64,000 bases of DNA from Saccharibacillus sp. CPCC 101409 (GCF_030518235.1 NZ_JAULSA010000008.1:185777-249776); one strand, 5' to 3'. Numbered from the stretch's first letter, positions 16,778-26,352 are shown. Program-made: numbers and translations. Notes: generated by a model not told the origin, from the letters alone.

Positions 16778-17305
16778 ATGGCCAGAAAAGCCGCTTCGCC
16801 GAATCGAAAAGAAGAAATCGTATCCGCCGCGGTCGAGGTGTTTGCCGAGACCGGCTATTACCGGGCGACGACGGCGCAGGTGGCCGGGCGGGCCGGGATT
16901 TCGCAGCCGTACGTGTTTCGCTTTTTTGCGACCAAAGAAGACCTGCTGGCGGAAGCGCTGAACGTCTCGTGGACGCGCACTTTCGACGCGTTCCGCGGCG
17001 TGATCGAGAGCGCCGAAACGCCGAAGCTGGAAGAAGAGCTGATCGGCGCCTATACGGAGCTGATGGAGCGCCATCGCAGCGAGATTCTGCTTCAAATGCA
17101 GGCGCAGACGATCGCGGAGCCCCGAATCGCGGGGATTATGCGGGAAGGATTTCGCGAAACGCGGAAGCTGGTGCAGGATGCGTTCGTCCGGGCGGGCATC
17201 GACAATCCGAAGCACCGGACGCTGATCTTCCTGGCGCGCGGGATGCTCTGCAATACGTCGATGGCGCTGGATCTGCCGGAGTTGATGGAAGAAGAGGACG
17301 TCTGA
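16778..17305 (+). CDS. TetR/AcrR family transcriptional regulator
   Basis: This is a 175-residue repressor. The DNA-binding domain covers residues 8-52 (KEEIVSAAVEVFAETGYYRATTAQVAGRAGISQPYVFRFF as landmark, split across the helices). The C-terminal ligand domain is helical with no special motif. AAGGAAGGAGG precedes the ATG. Matching TGAT-NN-ATCA palindromes lie upstream of this gene and of the dehydrogenase-like gene 68 bases downstream, so it most likely represses itself and that gene. Confidence 0.88.
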   Translation: MARKAASPNRKEEIVSAAVEVFAETGYYRATTAQVAGRAGISQPYVFRFFATKEDLLAEALNVSWTRTFDAFRGVIESAETPKLEEELIGAYTELMERHRSEILLQMQAQTIAEPRIAGIMREGFRETRKLVQDAFVRAGIDNPKHRTLIFLARGMLCNTSMALDLPELMEEEDV

Positions 17306-17338
17306 ACGGCGGGCTCTTTTTTTAAACGGAATTTATGA

Positions 17339-17350
17339 TTGATTAATCAA
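17339..17350. promoter_or_regulatory. TetR operator before the reductase gene
   Basis: TTGATTAATCAA is a perfect 12-bp palindrome between the TetR gene and the NAD-dependent reductase gene. It shares the TGAT-NN-ATCA form with the site at 16740-16749. Confidence 0.55.
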
Positions 17351-17373
17351 TAATTAAACGGGGAGATGACGAA

Positions 17374-18342
17374 ATGAAAAAAACTCTGGTGCTTGGAGCG
17401 ACGGGCGGAACGGGCATGGCGATTGCGGGAGAACTGGTCAAACGCGGGATTCCGGCGGTGCTGTTCGGGCGTTCGATGGACAAACTGGAGCGTACGAAAA
17501 CGGAACTCGGCGGATCGCCGCTGCTGGAACTGCATGCGGGCGATGTGTTTCGCGCCGAAGACGTGGCCGCCGCGGCGGCGGGAACGGAGATCGTTTTCCA
17601 TGCCGTTTCGGTTTCTTACGACAAAATGGCGGATCAGCTGATCATGGGACGCGCGGTGCTGGAAGGGGTGGAGCGATCGGGAGCGAAGCTGGCGGTGGTC
17701 GACGGCATCTATCCGTACGGAAGAAGAAGATCGCCCGAGCCGATCGGCGAAGACTTTCCCAAGAATCCGCATACGCGCAAAGGCCGCGTCAAACTGGAAT
17801 TCGAGCGGCTGCTGTTCGATCCCCGGTACGCGGGGATTCCGAAACTGATCGCGCGGCTGCCGGATTATTACGGCCCCTCGATGAATGCAGGCTCTTACCT
17901 CGGCCCGACCCTGGAAGGGATCGCGGCGGGAAAAACGACGATTTTTGCGGGCAGCATGCGCGTTCCGCGCGAGTTCGTGTATCTGCCCGACGCGGCGGCG
18001 ATGATTGTCGAGCTGGCGCTGCGCGGCGAAGCGTACGGGCAGAACTGGCATATCCCGTCCGCCGGCCCGATCTCCGGGCATGAACTGGTGAAGATCGCGC
18101 AGTCGGCCGCCGGCGTCAAACGTCCCGTTCTTCCGCTGGGCCGCGCTTCGCTGTCGGCGATCGGACTTTTCGCGCCGGTGATGAAAGAAATCGTGGAGAT
18201 GCTGTATCTTACGGAGGAACCTCTGCTGCTCAGCGGCGCGAAATACGAAGCGCTGATCGGCCCGATCCCGGCGACCCCGTATGCGCAGGGCGTGCGGGAA
18301 ACGATCGAAGCCATGCGCGCTCGCGCGGCGGCGAAGGCGTGA
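17374..18342 (+). CDS. NAD(P)-dependent epimerase/reductase family protein
   Basis: This 322-residue protein has an N-terminal Rossmann fold (KTLVLGATGGTGMAIAGELV, residues 3-22) and belongs to the extended SDR/NmrA-like group. The catalytic-type region reads DGIYPYGRR and LPDYYGPSMNAGSYLG, and a later part (PREFVYLPDAAAMIVELAL) is typical of NAD-dependent epimerases. A full Y-x-x-x-K pair is not obvious in the usual position, so enzyme activity is not certain. It has its own TetR palindrome upstream and is probably the target of the TetR gene at 16778. The substrate is unknown. Confidence 0.85.
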   Translation: MKKTLVLGATGGTGMAIAGELVKRGIPAVLFGRSMDKLERTKTELGGSPLLELHAGDVFRAEDVAAAAAGTEIVFHAVSVSYDKMADQLIMGRAVLEGVERSGAKLAVVDGIYPYGRRRSPEPIGEDFPKNPHTRKGRVKLEFERLLFDPRYAGIPKLIARLPDYYGPSMNAGSYLGPTLEGIAAGKTTIFAGSMRVPREFVYLPDAAAMIVELALRGEAYGQNWHIPSAGPISGHELVKIAQSAAGVKRPVLPLGRASLSAIGLFAPVMKEIVEMLYLTEEPLLLSGAKYEALIGPIPATPYAQGVRETIEAMRARAAAKA

Positions 18343-18389
18343 AACGGGCGAGCGGGCGCGGAGGAGGGAAGAAGGTTGAGGACGGCTTC

Positions 18390-18475
18390 CGCGCCCTAAC
18401 GGAACGTACAGACGCTAATCGCGGGTTCGACGCGGGATTTGAAAACTAACGGAACCCAGGGGCGCTAACAGCCGA
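18390..18475. repeat. Two CTAACGGAAC-type repeat units
   Basis: CTAACGGAAC occurs at about 18396 and 18446, each followed about 8 bases later by GACGCTAA or GGCGCTAA. The unit is about 28 bp and the two copies are about 50 bp apart. They lie in the 620-bp gap after the reductase gene, where no gene is seen; the rest of the gap (18480-18780) holds nothing recognised. Confidence 0.5.
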
Positions 18476-18784
18476 TCGGCGGAGAATTATGGGCGCAGTT
18501 GGCCTGTTTGAGAGCGCGGGGTTGCGTTAGAAAAAAATCGGGGCGAAAACGGGCTCCATAGCGTCTTCTCGTTCCGTTGGTGGGGCGGCGGCATGACGAA
18601 GGCGCGGCACGAACTGGCAGAGAAGCGGTGTCGAGCGCAAAGAGCGGACGGAAAACGACAAATGAGACGAGCTGCAGCGAGAGAAGCGGATAGGGGTGCG
18701 GAGCGGCAGATCAGCACACGATAGGCCGTTGGCGGAGCGGCCGAGGGCCGAGGCGGCTGCCCCGCCAACGGCTTATGGACGAAA

Positions 18785-18825
18785 AAGGACCGTTCTCCCC
18801 GCCGGCCGGCGGGGGAAACGGTCCT
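18785..18825. terminator. Strong hairpin downstream of the helicase gene
   Basis: AAGGACCGTT pairs with AACGGTCCTT, with an inner GC-rich stem (CCCCGCCGG / CCGGCGGGG). On the minus strand it is followed by CCTTTTTC, so it probably ends the helicase transcript; it may also work on the plus strand. Confidence 0.7.
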
Positions 18826-18923
18826 TCTGTATGAGCGGCTTCGATCGAGCCGATGCGTAAAGCTCCGCCGCAGTCCGCGGCTGAACGGAACGCGGCGAAG
18901 CCGAAGCATGAAAAGCGGAAGCC

Positions 18924-18955
18924 GTCCCGCCGCTTGAACGGCGGGACTTTACTTT
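18924..18955. terminator. Second hairpin next to the helicase stop codon
   Basis: GTCCCGCCG and CGGCGGGAC form a 9-bp stem with a 6-base loop, followed on the plus strand by TTTACTTT. It lies 7 bases from the helicase stop. Confidence 0.6.
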
Positions 18956-18961
18956 GCCGGC

Positions 18962-20743
18962 TTAGGCCTTGTCCCCGGACAGGCCGTAGCTGGCGCGGTA
19001 ATGCGTGTCGGCGGCCCATTGCCCGCTGACCCACTTGTCGGCGCCGCTGCGCGCCGACGCCGCCGTGCCCGGCTGCGGCCGGCCGCCGGTGCGGCCGCGG
19101 CCACCGGCGTCGTTCGCGCGCTTATCGCCGCGCGAACCGCCCTGCGCGGCCGACTGCTGTGCCGCGCGGTCTTTACCCGGTCTGCCGCTCTGGCCGGCAG
19201 ACCCCGACTGCCCGCCGCCCGGACGGGAGGCGGCGGCTTTGCCGTTCGCGCGGCCGGCCTGCCGCGCGCCTGCGGCGCCCTGCGCCTCGCTCGCGGCGCC
19301 GTCTTTCGCGCTATTCGCGCGCGCGGCGTTTCCGCCGTTGTTCTTCGCGCCGTTTCCGCGCGCCGCGCCTGCGGCGCTGTCTTTCGCATCTTTGGCGCCA
19401 GCTGCGCGCGCTTCGCTTCTGCCGCTGTCTTTCGCGCCGTTTCCGCGCGCCGCGCTTACGGCCCCGCCGCTATTCTTTGCGCCGTTCGCGCGCGCTTCGC
19501 CTTTGGACGCGTTCTTCGCGCCGGACGGCTGTGCGCCGCCCTGTCCGCTGCGGCGTCCGCGGCCGCCGCGTTCCTGCTGCTGAGGGTCCGCCGCCGGCGT
19601 TTCGCCGGTCATCGGGTACGGATGATCTTTGACTTCCGGGATGGACTTGCCGATCAGCTTCTGGATATCTTTCAGGTACGGCAGTTCTTCCGTTTCGCAG
19701 AACGAAATGGACACGCCGGCTTTGCCCGCGCGGCCGGTACGGCCGATCCGGTGTACGTAAGTCTCCGGAATATTCGGCAGGTTGAAGTTGATGACGTGCG
19801 ACAGCTCGTCGATGTCGATGCCGCGCGCCGCGATGTCGGTTGCGACCAGCACGCGGGTCGTGCCGTTCTTGAAGTTGTTGAGCGCCGTCTGGCGGGCGTT
19901 CTGCGACTTGTCGCCGTGGATCGCCAGCGCCGGGATGCCCGAACGGTCGAGCAGGCGCGCGACGCGGTTCGCGCCGTGCTTGGTGCGCGTAAACACGAGC
20001 GCCGAAGCGATCGATTGGTCCTGCAGGATATCGGTCAGCAGCTTCTGCTTATTCGGCTTGTCCACGAGGTAGACGGACTGCCGGATCACTTCGACCGTCG
20101 ACGAGACCGGCGTGATTTCGACCTTGGCCGGGTCGACGAGCAGCGAGTCGACCAGTTGGGCGATCTCCGGCGGCATGGTGGCCGAGAAGAACAGGGTTTG
20201 CTTTTTGGCCGGCATTCTGGAAATGATCTTCTGCACATCGCGAATAAAGCCCATATCGAGCATGCGGTCGGCTTCGTCGAGGACCAGAATCTGCACGGAA
20301 TTCAGATCGACGTGCTTCTGGTTCATCAGGTCGAGCAGGCGTCCCGGCGTCGCGATCAGGATATCGGTGCCTCGCTGAAGCTCGCGCTCCTGCGGAGCCT
20401 GCGAAACGCCGCCGACGATAACCTGGCTGCGCAGGTCGGTGTAGCGGCTGTAAGCGCGGATATTGTCGTAGATCTGGATCGCCAGCTCGCGCGTCGGCGT
20501 CAGGATCAGCGAGCGGATCGGGCGCTTGGCGCCCGCCGCGAGCGGCTGCGCCGACAGGCGCTGGATGATCGGCAGCGAGAACGCCGCCGTTTTGCCGGTG
20601 CCGGTCTGGGCGCAGCCCAGCACGTCGCGTCCTTCGAGCGCAACGGGAATCGCCTGGCGCTGGATTGGCGTCGGGGATGTATAGTTTTCTTTTTGCAGGG
20701 CTTTGAGGATCGAAGGGATCAGGTTCAATTCATTAAATGTCAT
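18962..20743 (-). CDS. DEAD-box RNA helicase with long repetitive tail
   Basis: This is a 593-residue ATP-dependent RNA helicase. The core covers residues 1-380: Q motif (F3 to PTPIQRQ), motif I AQTGTGKT at 45-52, DEAD in VLDEADRMLDMGF, SAT in FSATMP, and motif VI HRIGRTGRAGK. The last 200 residues are low-complexity Gly/Ala/Asn/Lys/Arg with repeated NGAK, ARGNGAK and AARAN units, likely a disordered RNA-binding tail. The family works in ribosome assembly, mRNA decay and cold growth. The start at 20743 has AAAGGAGA upstream; a 37-codon longer frame lacks support. The organisation is closest to RhlE/CshA-type helicases. Confidence 0.93.
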   Translation of the reverse strand: MTFNELNLIPSILKALQKENYTSPTPIQRQAIPVALEGRDVLGCAQTGTGKTAAFSLPIIQRLSAQPLAAGAKRPIRSLILTPTRELAIQIYDNIRAYSRYTDLRSQVIVGGVSQAPQERELQRGTDILIATPGRLLDLMNQKHVDLNSVQILVLDEADRMLDMGFIRDVQKIISRMPAKKQTLFFSATMPPEIAQLVDSLLVDPAKVEITPVSSTVEVIRQSVYLVDKPNKQKLLTDILQDQSIASALVFTRTKHGANRVARLLDRSGIPALAIHGDKSQNARQTALNNFKNGTTRVLVATDIAARGIDIDELSHVINFNLPNIPETYVHRIGRTGRAGKAGVSISFCETEELPYLKDIQKLIGKSIPEVKDHPYPMTGETPAADPQQQERGGRGRRSGQGGAQPSGAKNASKGEARANGAKNSGGAVSAARGNGAKDSGRSEARAAGAKDAKDSAAGAARGNGAKNNGGNAARANSAKDGAASEAQGAAGARQAGRANGKAAASRPGGGQSGSAGQSGRPGKDRAAQQSAAQGGSRGDKRANDAGGRGRTGGRPQPGTAASARSGADKWVSGQWAADTHYRASYGLSGDKA

Positions 20744-21269
20744 GGTGTCTCCTTTGGAAATAAATCTATTGAAATAAATCGATGGAATATCGAAAGTCGG
20801 ATAGCTGAAATTACCGGTCGAATATAAAGACGATGCAACGTATAACTCTAACATAAATTCGGAAAATTAAACAGGGTCTTCGAGCCTCGGCCGTAAAATT
20901 GCAGGCAGCCGTCCACGCGGCGAACCGCGAATCCGGCCTCGTGCCGGAGATTTGCCCTCTTTTCAAGAAAACCGCCGATCGCGCGGAGATCCCGCATTCG
21001 ATCCGACTCGGGCGGATCGGAGAACTTGCGGGAGCGTCGAACCGAAAAATAAATAGGTCGGTTCCCTGATTTTTGCTTCATAACCTCCCGATTTTTTTCG
21101 ATATAGATGTGTTGGTGCTTATTTGCTTTCTTGAAATCGGTCAGATCTCATTAATAACTATCGCGGTCTATAATCGCTGCAACAGGACTGCCGAACCGAC
21201 CGGCCCGGAACCGACGATCCGCGGCCGGCCGCAGAAGAAAGCTCCGGTAAATCGAAGGAGGAACTTAGA
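20744..21269. other. Gap of 526 bases with no confident gene
   Basis: The helicase ribosome-binding site and AT-rich leader occupy 20744-20860. A 77-codon minus-strand frame at 20848-21081 has GGGAGG only two bases before its ATG and no recognisable product, so it is not called. Near 21172 a TATAAT precedes the chemoreceptor gene, without a convincing -35 hexamer. Confidence 0.5.
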
Positions 21270-22784
21270 ATGTTGTTTAAAACGGCTGCAAGCAGCCCGA
21301 ATGCCGCGCTGCTCGCGGCGAGCCGGGAACTCAGGAAAGCGGTGGAAGAAGGAGGCGAGGCGGCGGAGCTGCAATCCGCGGGGACTTCCGCGGAAGAGCG
21401 GGAGATTGCGGACAATCTGAACGCGGTGCTGAAGCTGTACGCCGCCAAAGCGGCCGACTCGGAGCTTCGGCTCGATCTGGTATCGCAGGCGATTTCCGTC
21501 GGCTTATGGGATATGACGGTCGTAGCCGGAGATCCGGTCAATCCGAACAACGAGTTTATCTGGAGCAACGAGTTTCGCCAAATGCTCGGATACCGCGACA
21601 CGGGCGATTTTCCGAACGTGCTGGACAGCTGGGCGTCGCGCCTTCATCCCGAAGACTCGGGTTGGGTGCTTGATGCGTTCGCCGCTCATTTGACCGATCG
21701 CACGGGCCGCACGCCTTACGATATCCAGTACCGGCTTCAGCTCAAGACCGGCGAATACCGCTGGTACCAGGCGACAGGTACGACCACGCGCGACGAAAAC
21801 GGCGTGCCGCTGCGCGTCGTGGGCGCCCTGTTCGATATCCACGACAAGAAGCTGCGCGAGAACGAGCTCCGCAGCATGGTGACGCGCTACGACCTGATTA
21901 ACAAAGCGCTGACCGAATCGCCATGGGACATGACGGTGGTAGCGGGCGATCCGGTCAATCCGAGCAACGATATCTGGTTCTCCGACCAGTTTCGCCGCAT
22001 GCTCGGCTGCCATAACGAGCAGGATTTCCCGAATGTGCTCGACAGCTGGGCGACCCGCCTGCATCCGGACGACGCGGAGCAGGCCCAGCAGGGACTGGCC
22101 GATTACTTGAACGATTACAGCGGACGCACGCAGCTCGACCAGGAATACCGGCTGCGGCACGAGGACGGGCGGTACCGCTGGTATCATGCGAGCGGAGCGA
22201 CGATTCGGGACGAGCGCGGCGTGCCGCTGCGCCTGGCCGGAACGCTGCGCGATATTACGTTCGAGAAGAGCCGCGAATCGTTCGCGGAGCAGATCAACCG
22301 GAAGATCGGCGGGCTGTCGGAAGCGATCGGCGACATGGTGGCGGGGATCGATTCGGTATCCAGCGGCGCCCAGGCGATCGTCAACATGCAGGACAAGTCG
22401 ACCCGAGCGGCCAACCGGGCCAAGAGCAGCGCGGAAGAAACGCAGAATATCTCCAGCTTTATCAAGGAAGTAGCGGAGCAGACCAACCTGCTCGGCTTGA
22501 ACGCGGCGATCGAAGCGGCGAGAGCCGGCGAGTTCGGACGCGGCTTCTCCGTCGTGGCCGAGGAAGTGCGCAAGCTGGCGGTCAACAGCGCGCAGGCGAC
22601 CGGCAATATCGAAAGCAGCCTGAACGAGATGAAAGAACAGATCGACCGCATTCTGAACAATATCGGCGCGATGGCGGAGCTGACGCAGGCGCAGGCCGCG
22701 ATGACCCAGCAGGTCAACGCTTCGGTGATCGAGATTCGCGCGCAGGCTTCGGAACTGGCCGAATTGGCGGACTCCGTCGAATAA
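21270..22784 (+). CDS. Soluble chemoreceptor-like protein with tandem PAS domains
   Basis: This 504-residue protein has no membrane segment or signal peptide. Two PAS_3-type domains (about residues 70-195 and 205-330) are recent duplicates. Both contain [13 protein letters not shown] near their start, FPNVLDSWA in the middle and YRWY-A-G-T near the end. The C-terminal 150 residues are a short methyl-accepting chemotaxis signalling domain with the hairpin tip [20 protein letters not shown]. It probably senses a cytoplasmic signal, maybe through flavin or heme, and couples to CheA/CheW. AAGGAGG precedes the ATG. No che gene is nearby. Confidence 0.9.
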   Translation: MLFKTAASSPNAALLAASRELRKAVEEGGEAAELQSAGTSAEEREIADNLNAVLKLYAAKAADSELRLDLVSQAISVGLWDMTVVAGDPVNPNNEFIWSNEFRQMLGYRDTGDFPNVLDSWASRLHPEDSGWVLDAFAAHLTDRTGRTPYDIQYRLQLKTGEYRWYQATGTTTRDENGVPLRVVGALFDIHDKKLRENELRSMVTRYDLINKALTESPWDMTVVAGDPVNPSNDIWFSDQFRRMLGCHNEQDFPNVLDSWATRLHPDDAEQAQQGLADYLNDYSGRTQLDQEYRLRHEDGRYRWYHASGATIRDERGVPLRLAGTLRDITFEKSRESFAEQINRKIGGLSEAIGDMVAGIDSVSSGAQAIVNMQDKSTRAANRAKSSAEETQNISSFIKEVAEQTNLLGLNAAIEAARAGEFGRGFSVVAEEVRKLAVNSAQATGNIESSLNEMKEQIDRILNNIGAMAELTQAQAAMTQQVNASVIEIRAQASELAELADSVE

Positions 22785-23136
22785 CAAACCGATAAGCCGC
22801 AGGCGGAAGACCGATTCGATCCGCAGCGGAAACGTCGGGAAAATGCAGGATGGACGCGCTTGGACAGGCGTTCATTTTTTTGTGTATTATCAGGCGCGCA
22901 AGCAAAAAAATACAAAAACAAACAGAAACGAATAAATTTTTCGGAAAACGGTTATAGAGCATTCTTTTCAGGGTCTTTTTCGGTTATAGTGAGGGTAAAG
23001 AAATACGTTACTTGCAATTCGCATTCAGGCGATAGATTAGGACATGAACGATATTCGAACCATTCGCGCCCGGCGTTTATTGTGGAGCAAGAAAAGCTAC
23101 TCGGATGTCGCAATTTTGATCAGCGGAGGATACGGT
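22785..23136. other. Gap before the hybrid kinase gene
   Basis: This 352-base stretch is AT-richer than the coding DNA. It contains a repeated CGGTTATAG at about 22947 and 22981; the second includes TATAGT, a possible -10 box for the kinase gene. The codons from 23044 to 23136 are in frame with the kinase but look non-coding. Confidence 0.35.
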
Positions 23137-24780
23137 ATGCAGCGGAAAAACCGGATATTTTTTGAAAGCTTTGCCGAAGCGGCCGGCCATGTGGTGGATC
23201 TGCTCAGCGAACAGATGACGGCGGATGCGATCCTTGTCGTAACGAGCGAAGGAAATGTAAGCACGGTAATCAAAGCGTTCAACCGCGGCAGGACGCTGGT
23301 GCGCGAAGGACAGGTTATTCGTTTCGATGCCGAGTTTTTTGAAAAATGGACCGATTCGCACTGGGACCGTCCGCTGGTGATTCCGCAGACCTCCCGGCAT
23401 CCGCTTACCCACAACCAGTACGCGACCCGCACGTACGGCGACCATGCGCTGATCGGATTCCCCATTTCGTATCCGGACGGGCGCAAATACGGCGCGCTCG
23501 CGGCGCTCAGCGCTTCCGAGCCGTTTCGCGACAAAGATATGCAGCTGCTGACCTCGATGTCGCTGTTTCTGTCTTATATCGTCGAACTGGAGCGCCGGGT
23601 CGAGCTCGACCGGGATTGGATCGGCCGGCTTGCGGAAGACAAGCGCAGCATGGAGAATCTGGCCGAGGCCTATCTCGACGAAGCGAAAGCGGCGCAGCGG
23701 TCGACGCGGGAAAAAGCGGATTTTCTGGCGATCATGACGCACGAGATCCGCAATTCGTTGAACGGCAGTGTCGCGATGTCGGATCTTCTGCTGACGACCG
23801 AGCTTGCGCCGGACCAGCGGAATTATCTCGACATGATCCGTTCCAGCAACGATACGCTGCTGACGCTGGCGAACAATATCCTCGATTTCAGCAAGCTCGA
23901 AGCCGGCAAGCACAACGTGGAAGAAGCCCCGTTCGATCTGATCTCCACGATCGAGGACGTCGCCTGCCTGCTGGCGCCGCGCACGATCGAGCAGCAGGTG
24001 GAGCTGATTCTGGATCTTTCCGGCGACCTCCCGGCATTCGTGCTGGGAGACGCGGGCAAGATGCGCCAGATTCTGCTCAATTTGCTCGGCAACGCCGTGA
24101 AGTTTACGCATCAGGGAGAGATCGTTGTCACGGCGCGCGAGCTGCCGGGAACGGACGGCCGCGAGGCGAACATCGAGCTTACCATTTCGGACACGGGGAT
24201 CGGCATCGCCGAGGATAAGCTCAAAGGGCTGTTCGACCGGTATTATCAGGCCCACGAAGCGGGCGGAACGTTCAACTACGGAGGAACGGGCCTCGGCCTG
24301 TCCATTACCCAGAGTCTGGTCGAGCTGATGGGCGGGAAGATCTCCGTGCAAAGCGAAGCCGGCCGGGGCACGGCGTTCCGGATTCAGATCCCGTTTATCC
24401 GGTACGGGGAATTCGAACTGGAGACGGCCGCGCGGCCGCTGGACGGCATACGGGTGCTGATCGTGGACGACAACGAAACGACGCTGGGCGTGCTGGAATG
24501 CCTGCTTCGAAGCTGGGGAGCGCAGCCGTTCGGCGTGCGGACGGGAGAAGAAGGGCTGGAGCGTTTGAAGAACGGCTCCTTCGATCTGGTGCTGCTCGAT
24601 ATGCACTTCGAGAATTTGGCCGCGCAGATTCGCGAGTTCGGCCTTACGACGCCGCTCGGCCTGCTGGCGCCGCTGGGAACCGTGTTCGATCTTCAGGACA
24701 AGAATTCTTTCCGCTTTATCGCGTTCAAGCCTCTGCGCAAGCTTCAGCTGTACAGCGCGATTGCGTCGGTACGCTCGTAA
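23137..24780 (+). CDS. GAF-containing hybrid sensor histidine kinase
   Basis: This 547-residue cytoplasmic protein has a GAF-like domain (about 15-160), a coiled coil, a HisKA domain with H202 in MTHEIRNSLNG, and a HATPase domain with N box LLNLLGNAVKF, G1 DTGIGIAED and G2 GGTGLGLSI. A C-terminal receiver domain keeps the acidic pair (VDDNET), the phospho-acceptor D488 (LLDMHFE) and the lysine (FKPL), so it can do an internal phosphorelay. The start at 23137 follows CGGAGG by 8 bases; the 31 codons before it are doubtful. It has no neighbouring response regulator gene. The signal is unknown. Confidence 0.9.
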   Translation: MQRKNRIFFESFAEAAGHVVDLLSEQMTADAILVVTSEGNVSTVIKAFNRGRTLVREGQVIRFDAEFFEKWTDSHWDRPLVIPQTSRHPLTHNQYATRTYGDHALIGFPISYPDGRKYGALAALSASEPFRDKDMQLLTSMSLFLSYIVELERRVELDRDWIGRLAEDKRSMENLAEAYLDEAKAAQRSTREKADFLAIMTHEIRNSLNGSVAMSDLLLTTELAPDQRNYLDMIRSSNDTLLTLANNILDFSKLEAGKHNVEEAPFDLISTIEDVACLLAPRTIEQQVELILDLSGDLPAFVLGDAGKMRQILLNLLGNAVKFTHQGEIVVTARELPGTDGREANIELTISDTGIGIAEDKLKGLFDRYYQAHEAGGTFNYGGTGLGLSITQSLVELMGGKISVQSEAGRGTAFRIQIPFIRYGEFELETAARPLDGIRVLIVDDNETTLGVLECLLRSWGAQPFGVRTGEEGLERLKNGSFDLVLLDMHFENLAAQIREFGLTTPLGLLAPLGTVFDLQDKNSFRFIAFKPLRKLQLYSAIASVRS

Positions 24781-24800
24781 AGCCTGCGCTTCCGCATAAG

Positions 24801-24836
24801 AAACCCCCTGTTTCCGCATAACGGAAACAGGGGGTT
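24801..24836. terminator. Bidirectional terminator
   Basis: AAACCCCCTGTTTCCG and CGGAAACAGGGGGTTT form a perfect 16-bp stem with a 4-base loop between the convergent kinase and amidase genes. Confidence 0.85.
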
Positions 24837-24878
24837 TGATCTAGCGGTTTTTGGCTTGCTCCCATGCCGGGTTCTTTC

Positions 24879-26171
24879 TTAGTTCGAGAAGTACAATTGC
24901 AGCCCGTCGGCGACCGCTTTGGCCGCTTTGCGCTGATAATCGGCGCTGCCGACGACGCTTTCGTCGGACGGATTGGACAGGAAGCCCATTTCGAGCAGCA
25001 CAGCCGGAACGCTGTTCTCGCGAATCACCTTGAAATTGCCGAACGCCAGGCCGTTGTTGCGCAGTCCGATGCCGCCTTTGAGCGGCGCTTCGAGTGCGCG
25101 CGCCAGCTTGATGTCTTTCGATTCCGAATAGAAGCAGACCAGCGTTCCGCTTGCCGAAGACGTCAGCGCCGAATTGTAATGGATGCTGACAAATGCGTCC
25201 GCTCCGAGCGCCGGCGCGAGCTGCGCCCGCTCCGCCAGGGAAGGACGCTGCGAATTCTGCGTCCGCGTCATCTCCACGCGCGCTCCGCGCGAAACCAGAT
25301 AATCGCGCACATACAGCGCGGTTTGCAGGTTCAGTTCGCCTTCGACCAGTCCGTGCGAAGTGCCCACCGTGCCCGGATCGTCTCCGCCGTGCCCGGGATC
25401 GAGCACGATCAGCTTGCCTTTGAGGCTGCCGGATTGAATATCCGACGTGTCGGCCGGCTCGCTTTTGGCCGCGGCGCTGCTGACGGTGGCGGCTTTCCGG
25501 TGCTGCGTGGCGGACACGGCTTTCGCCGCTCCTCCGCCCTGCAGATACTGCGAGGAGACCCAGCCGTAAGCGCCGTAAGACGTCATGATGCGCGTCCAGC
25601 CGTTCTGGTTCTCCAGCACGGTAACGGCGTCTTTGCGGTTGGCCGAACCGAGCATTTCCCACTTTTTGCCGGGACCGCTGCGGATAATGACCGAGTTCGC
25701 CGTAACCAGCGCTTTGCTTCCGGTCGCCACTTTGGCCGAACCGGACGAGACGGCCGCTCCTTTGCTTCCGGCGGCGCTTCCCGAAGCCGATTTTCCGGTC
25801 GAAACGGCGGCTGCGCCTTCTTTTTTGAGATAGTAACCGGCTACCCAGCCCGAAGTCGAAGCGTTCTCGACTTTCAGCCAGCCCAGCAGTTCGTCGGTCA
25901 CGTTGACGACTTCGCCGCTCTTGAGCGAGCCGATTACCGGCGTATCCGGGCCCGCTTTGCTGCGCACGTTCAGCGAGTCGGTATAGACTTTGGCCGTATA
26001 GGAAGAACCTTCCGCATAAACCGGGCCGGAGGAGTAAGGGAACAAACCGCCGACGCCGGCGGCCAGAGTCAGCATGGCAAGGCCGGCGCGCCGCGCAAAA
26101 CGGCGCTTCGTATTCGATGGCGTTCCTTTTTCTCCGGGGCCCGCATGGTTCTGTCTGCTCAATCGATTCAT
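24879..26171 (-). CDS. N-acetylmuramoyl-L-alanine amidase with two SH3 domains
   Basis: This 430-residue secreted cell-wall hydrolase starts with a basic region and a hydrophobic segment (residues 25-50, LAMLTLAAGVGGLFPYSS) that acts as a signal peptide. Two bacterial SH3 domains follow (about 57-115 and 145-205; GWVAGYYLK and GWVSSQYLQ mark their ends). The C-terminal Amidase_3 domain has zinc-site motifs DPGHGGDDPG, the glutamate of LVEGELNLQ, SIHYNS, and catalytic LLEMGF. It cleaves the bond between muramic acid and L-alanine. GGAGG precedes the ATG. A possible ECF sigma promoter lies upstream at 26325-26352. Confidence 0.93.
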   Translation of the reverse strand: MNRLSRQNHAGPGEKGTPSNTKRRFARRAGLAMLTLAAGVGGLFPYSSGPVYAEGSSYTAKVYTDSLNVRSKAGPDTPVIGSLKSGEVVNVTDELLGWLKVENASTSGWVAGYYLKKEGAAAVSTGKSASGSAAGSKGAAVSSGSAKVATGSKALVTANSVIIRSGPGKKWEMLGSANRKDAVTVLENQNGWTRIMTSYGAYGWVSSQYLQGGGAAKAVSATQHRKAATVSSAAAKSEPADTSDIQSGSLKGKLIVLDPGHGGDDPGTVGTSHGLVEGELNLQTALYVRDYLVSRGARVEMTRTQNSQRPSLAERAQLAPALGADAFVSIHYNSALTSSASGTLVCFYSESKDIKLARALEAPLKGGIGLRNNGLAFGNFKVIRENSVPAVLLEMGFLSNPSDESVVGSADYQRKAAKAVADGLQLYFSN

Positions 26172-26324
26172 TTATGTACCTCCGCATGTCGTGTTCGTGA
26201 TTGTAAAATGCCGGACCGTCGGTAAATAGTATCACAAGCGAACACAATTTCAAATTTTATTACCCACATCTACACCGAAAATATACACGGATCGACCGGG
26301 TATGAGCCGATTTTTTTTGTAATT

Positions 26325-26352
26325 CCTACGAAATACTTACGAAAAGGTTACA
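26325..26352 (-). promoter_or_regulatory. Possible ECF-sigma promoter of the amidase gene
   Basis: Read on the minus strand, TGTAAC (26347-26352) and CGTAGG (26325-26330) are separated by 16 bases, with T-rich DNA after the -35. This resembles SigW/SigV-type envelope-stress promoters. It is 150 bases before the amidase start. The rest of the 567-base gap to 26738 contains several ACCGG/AATCGG-like short motifs but no gene. Confidence 0.4.

Noticed and set aside
20848..21081. 77-codon minus-strand frame
   Set aside because: A GGGAGG is present but only two bases from the ATG, and the product shows no domain or conserved pattern. It is left as non-coding in the gap entry.
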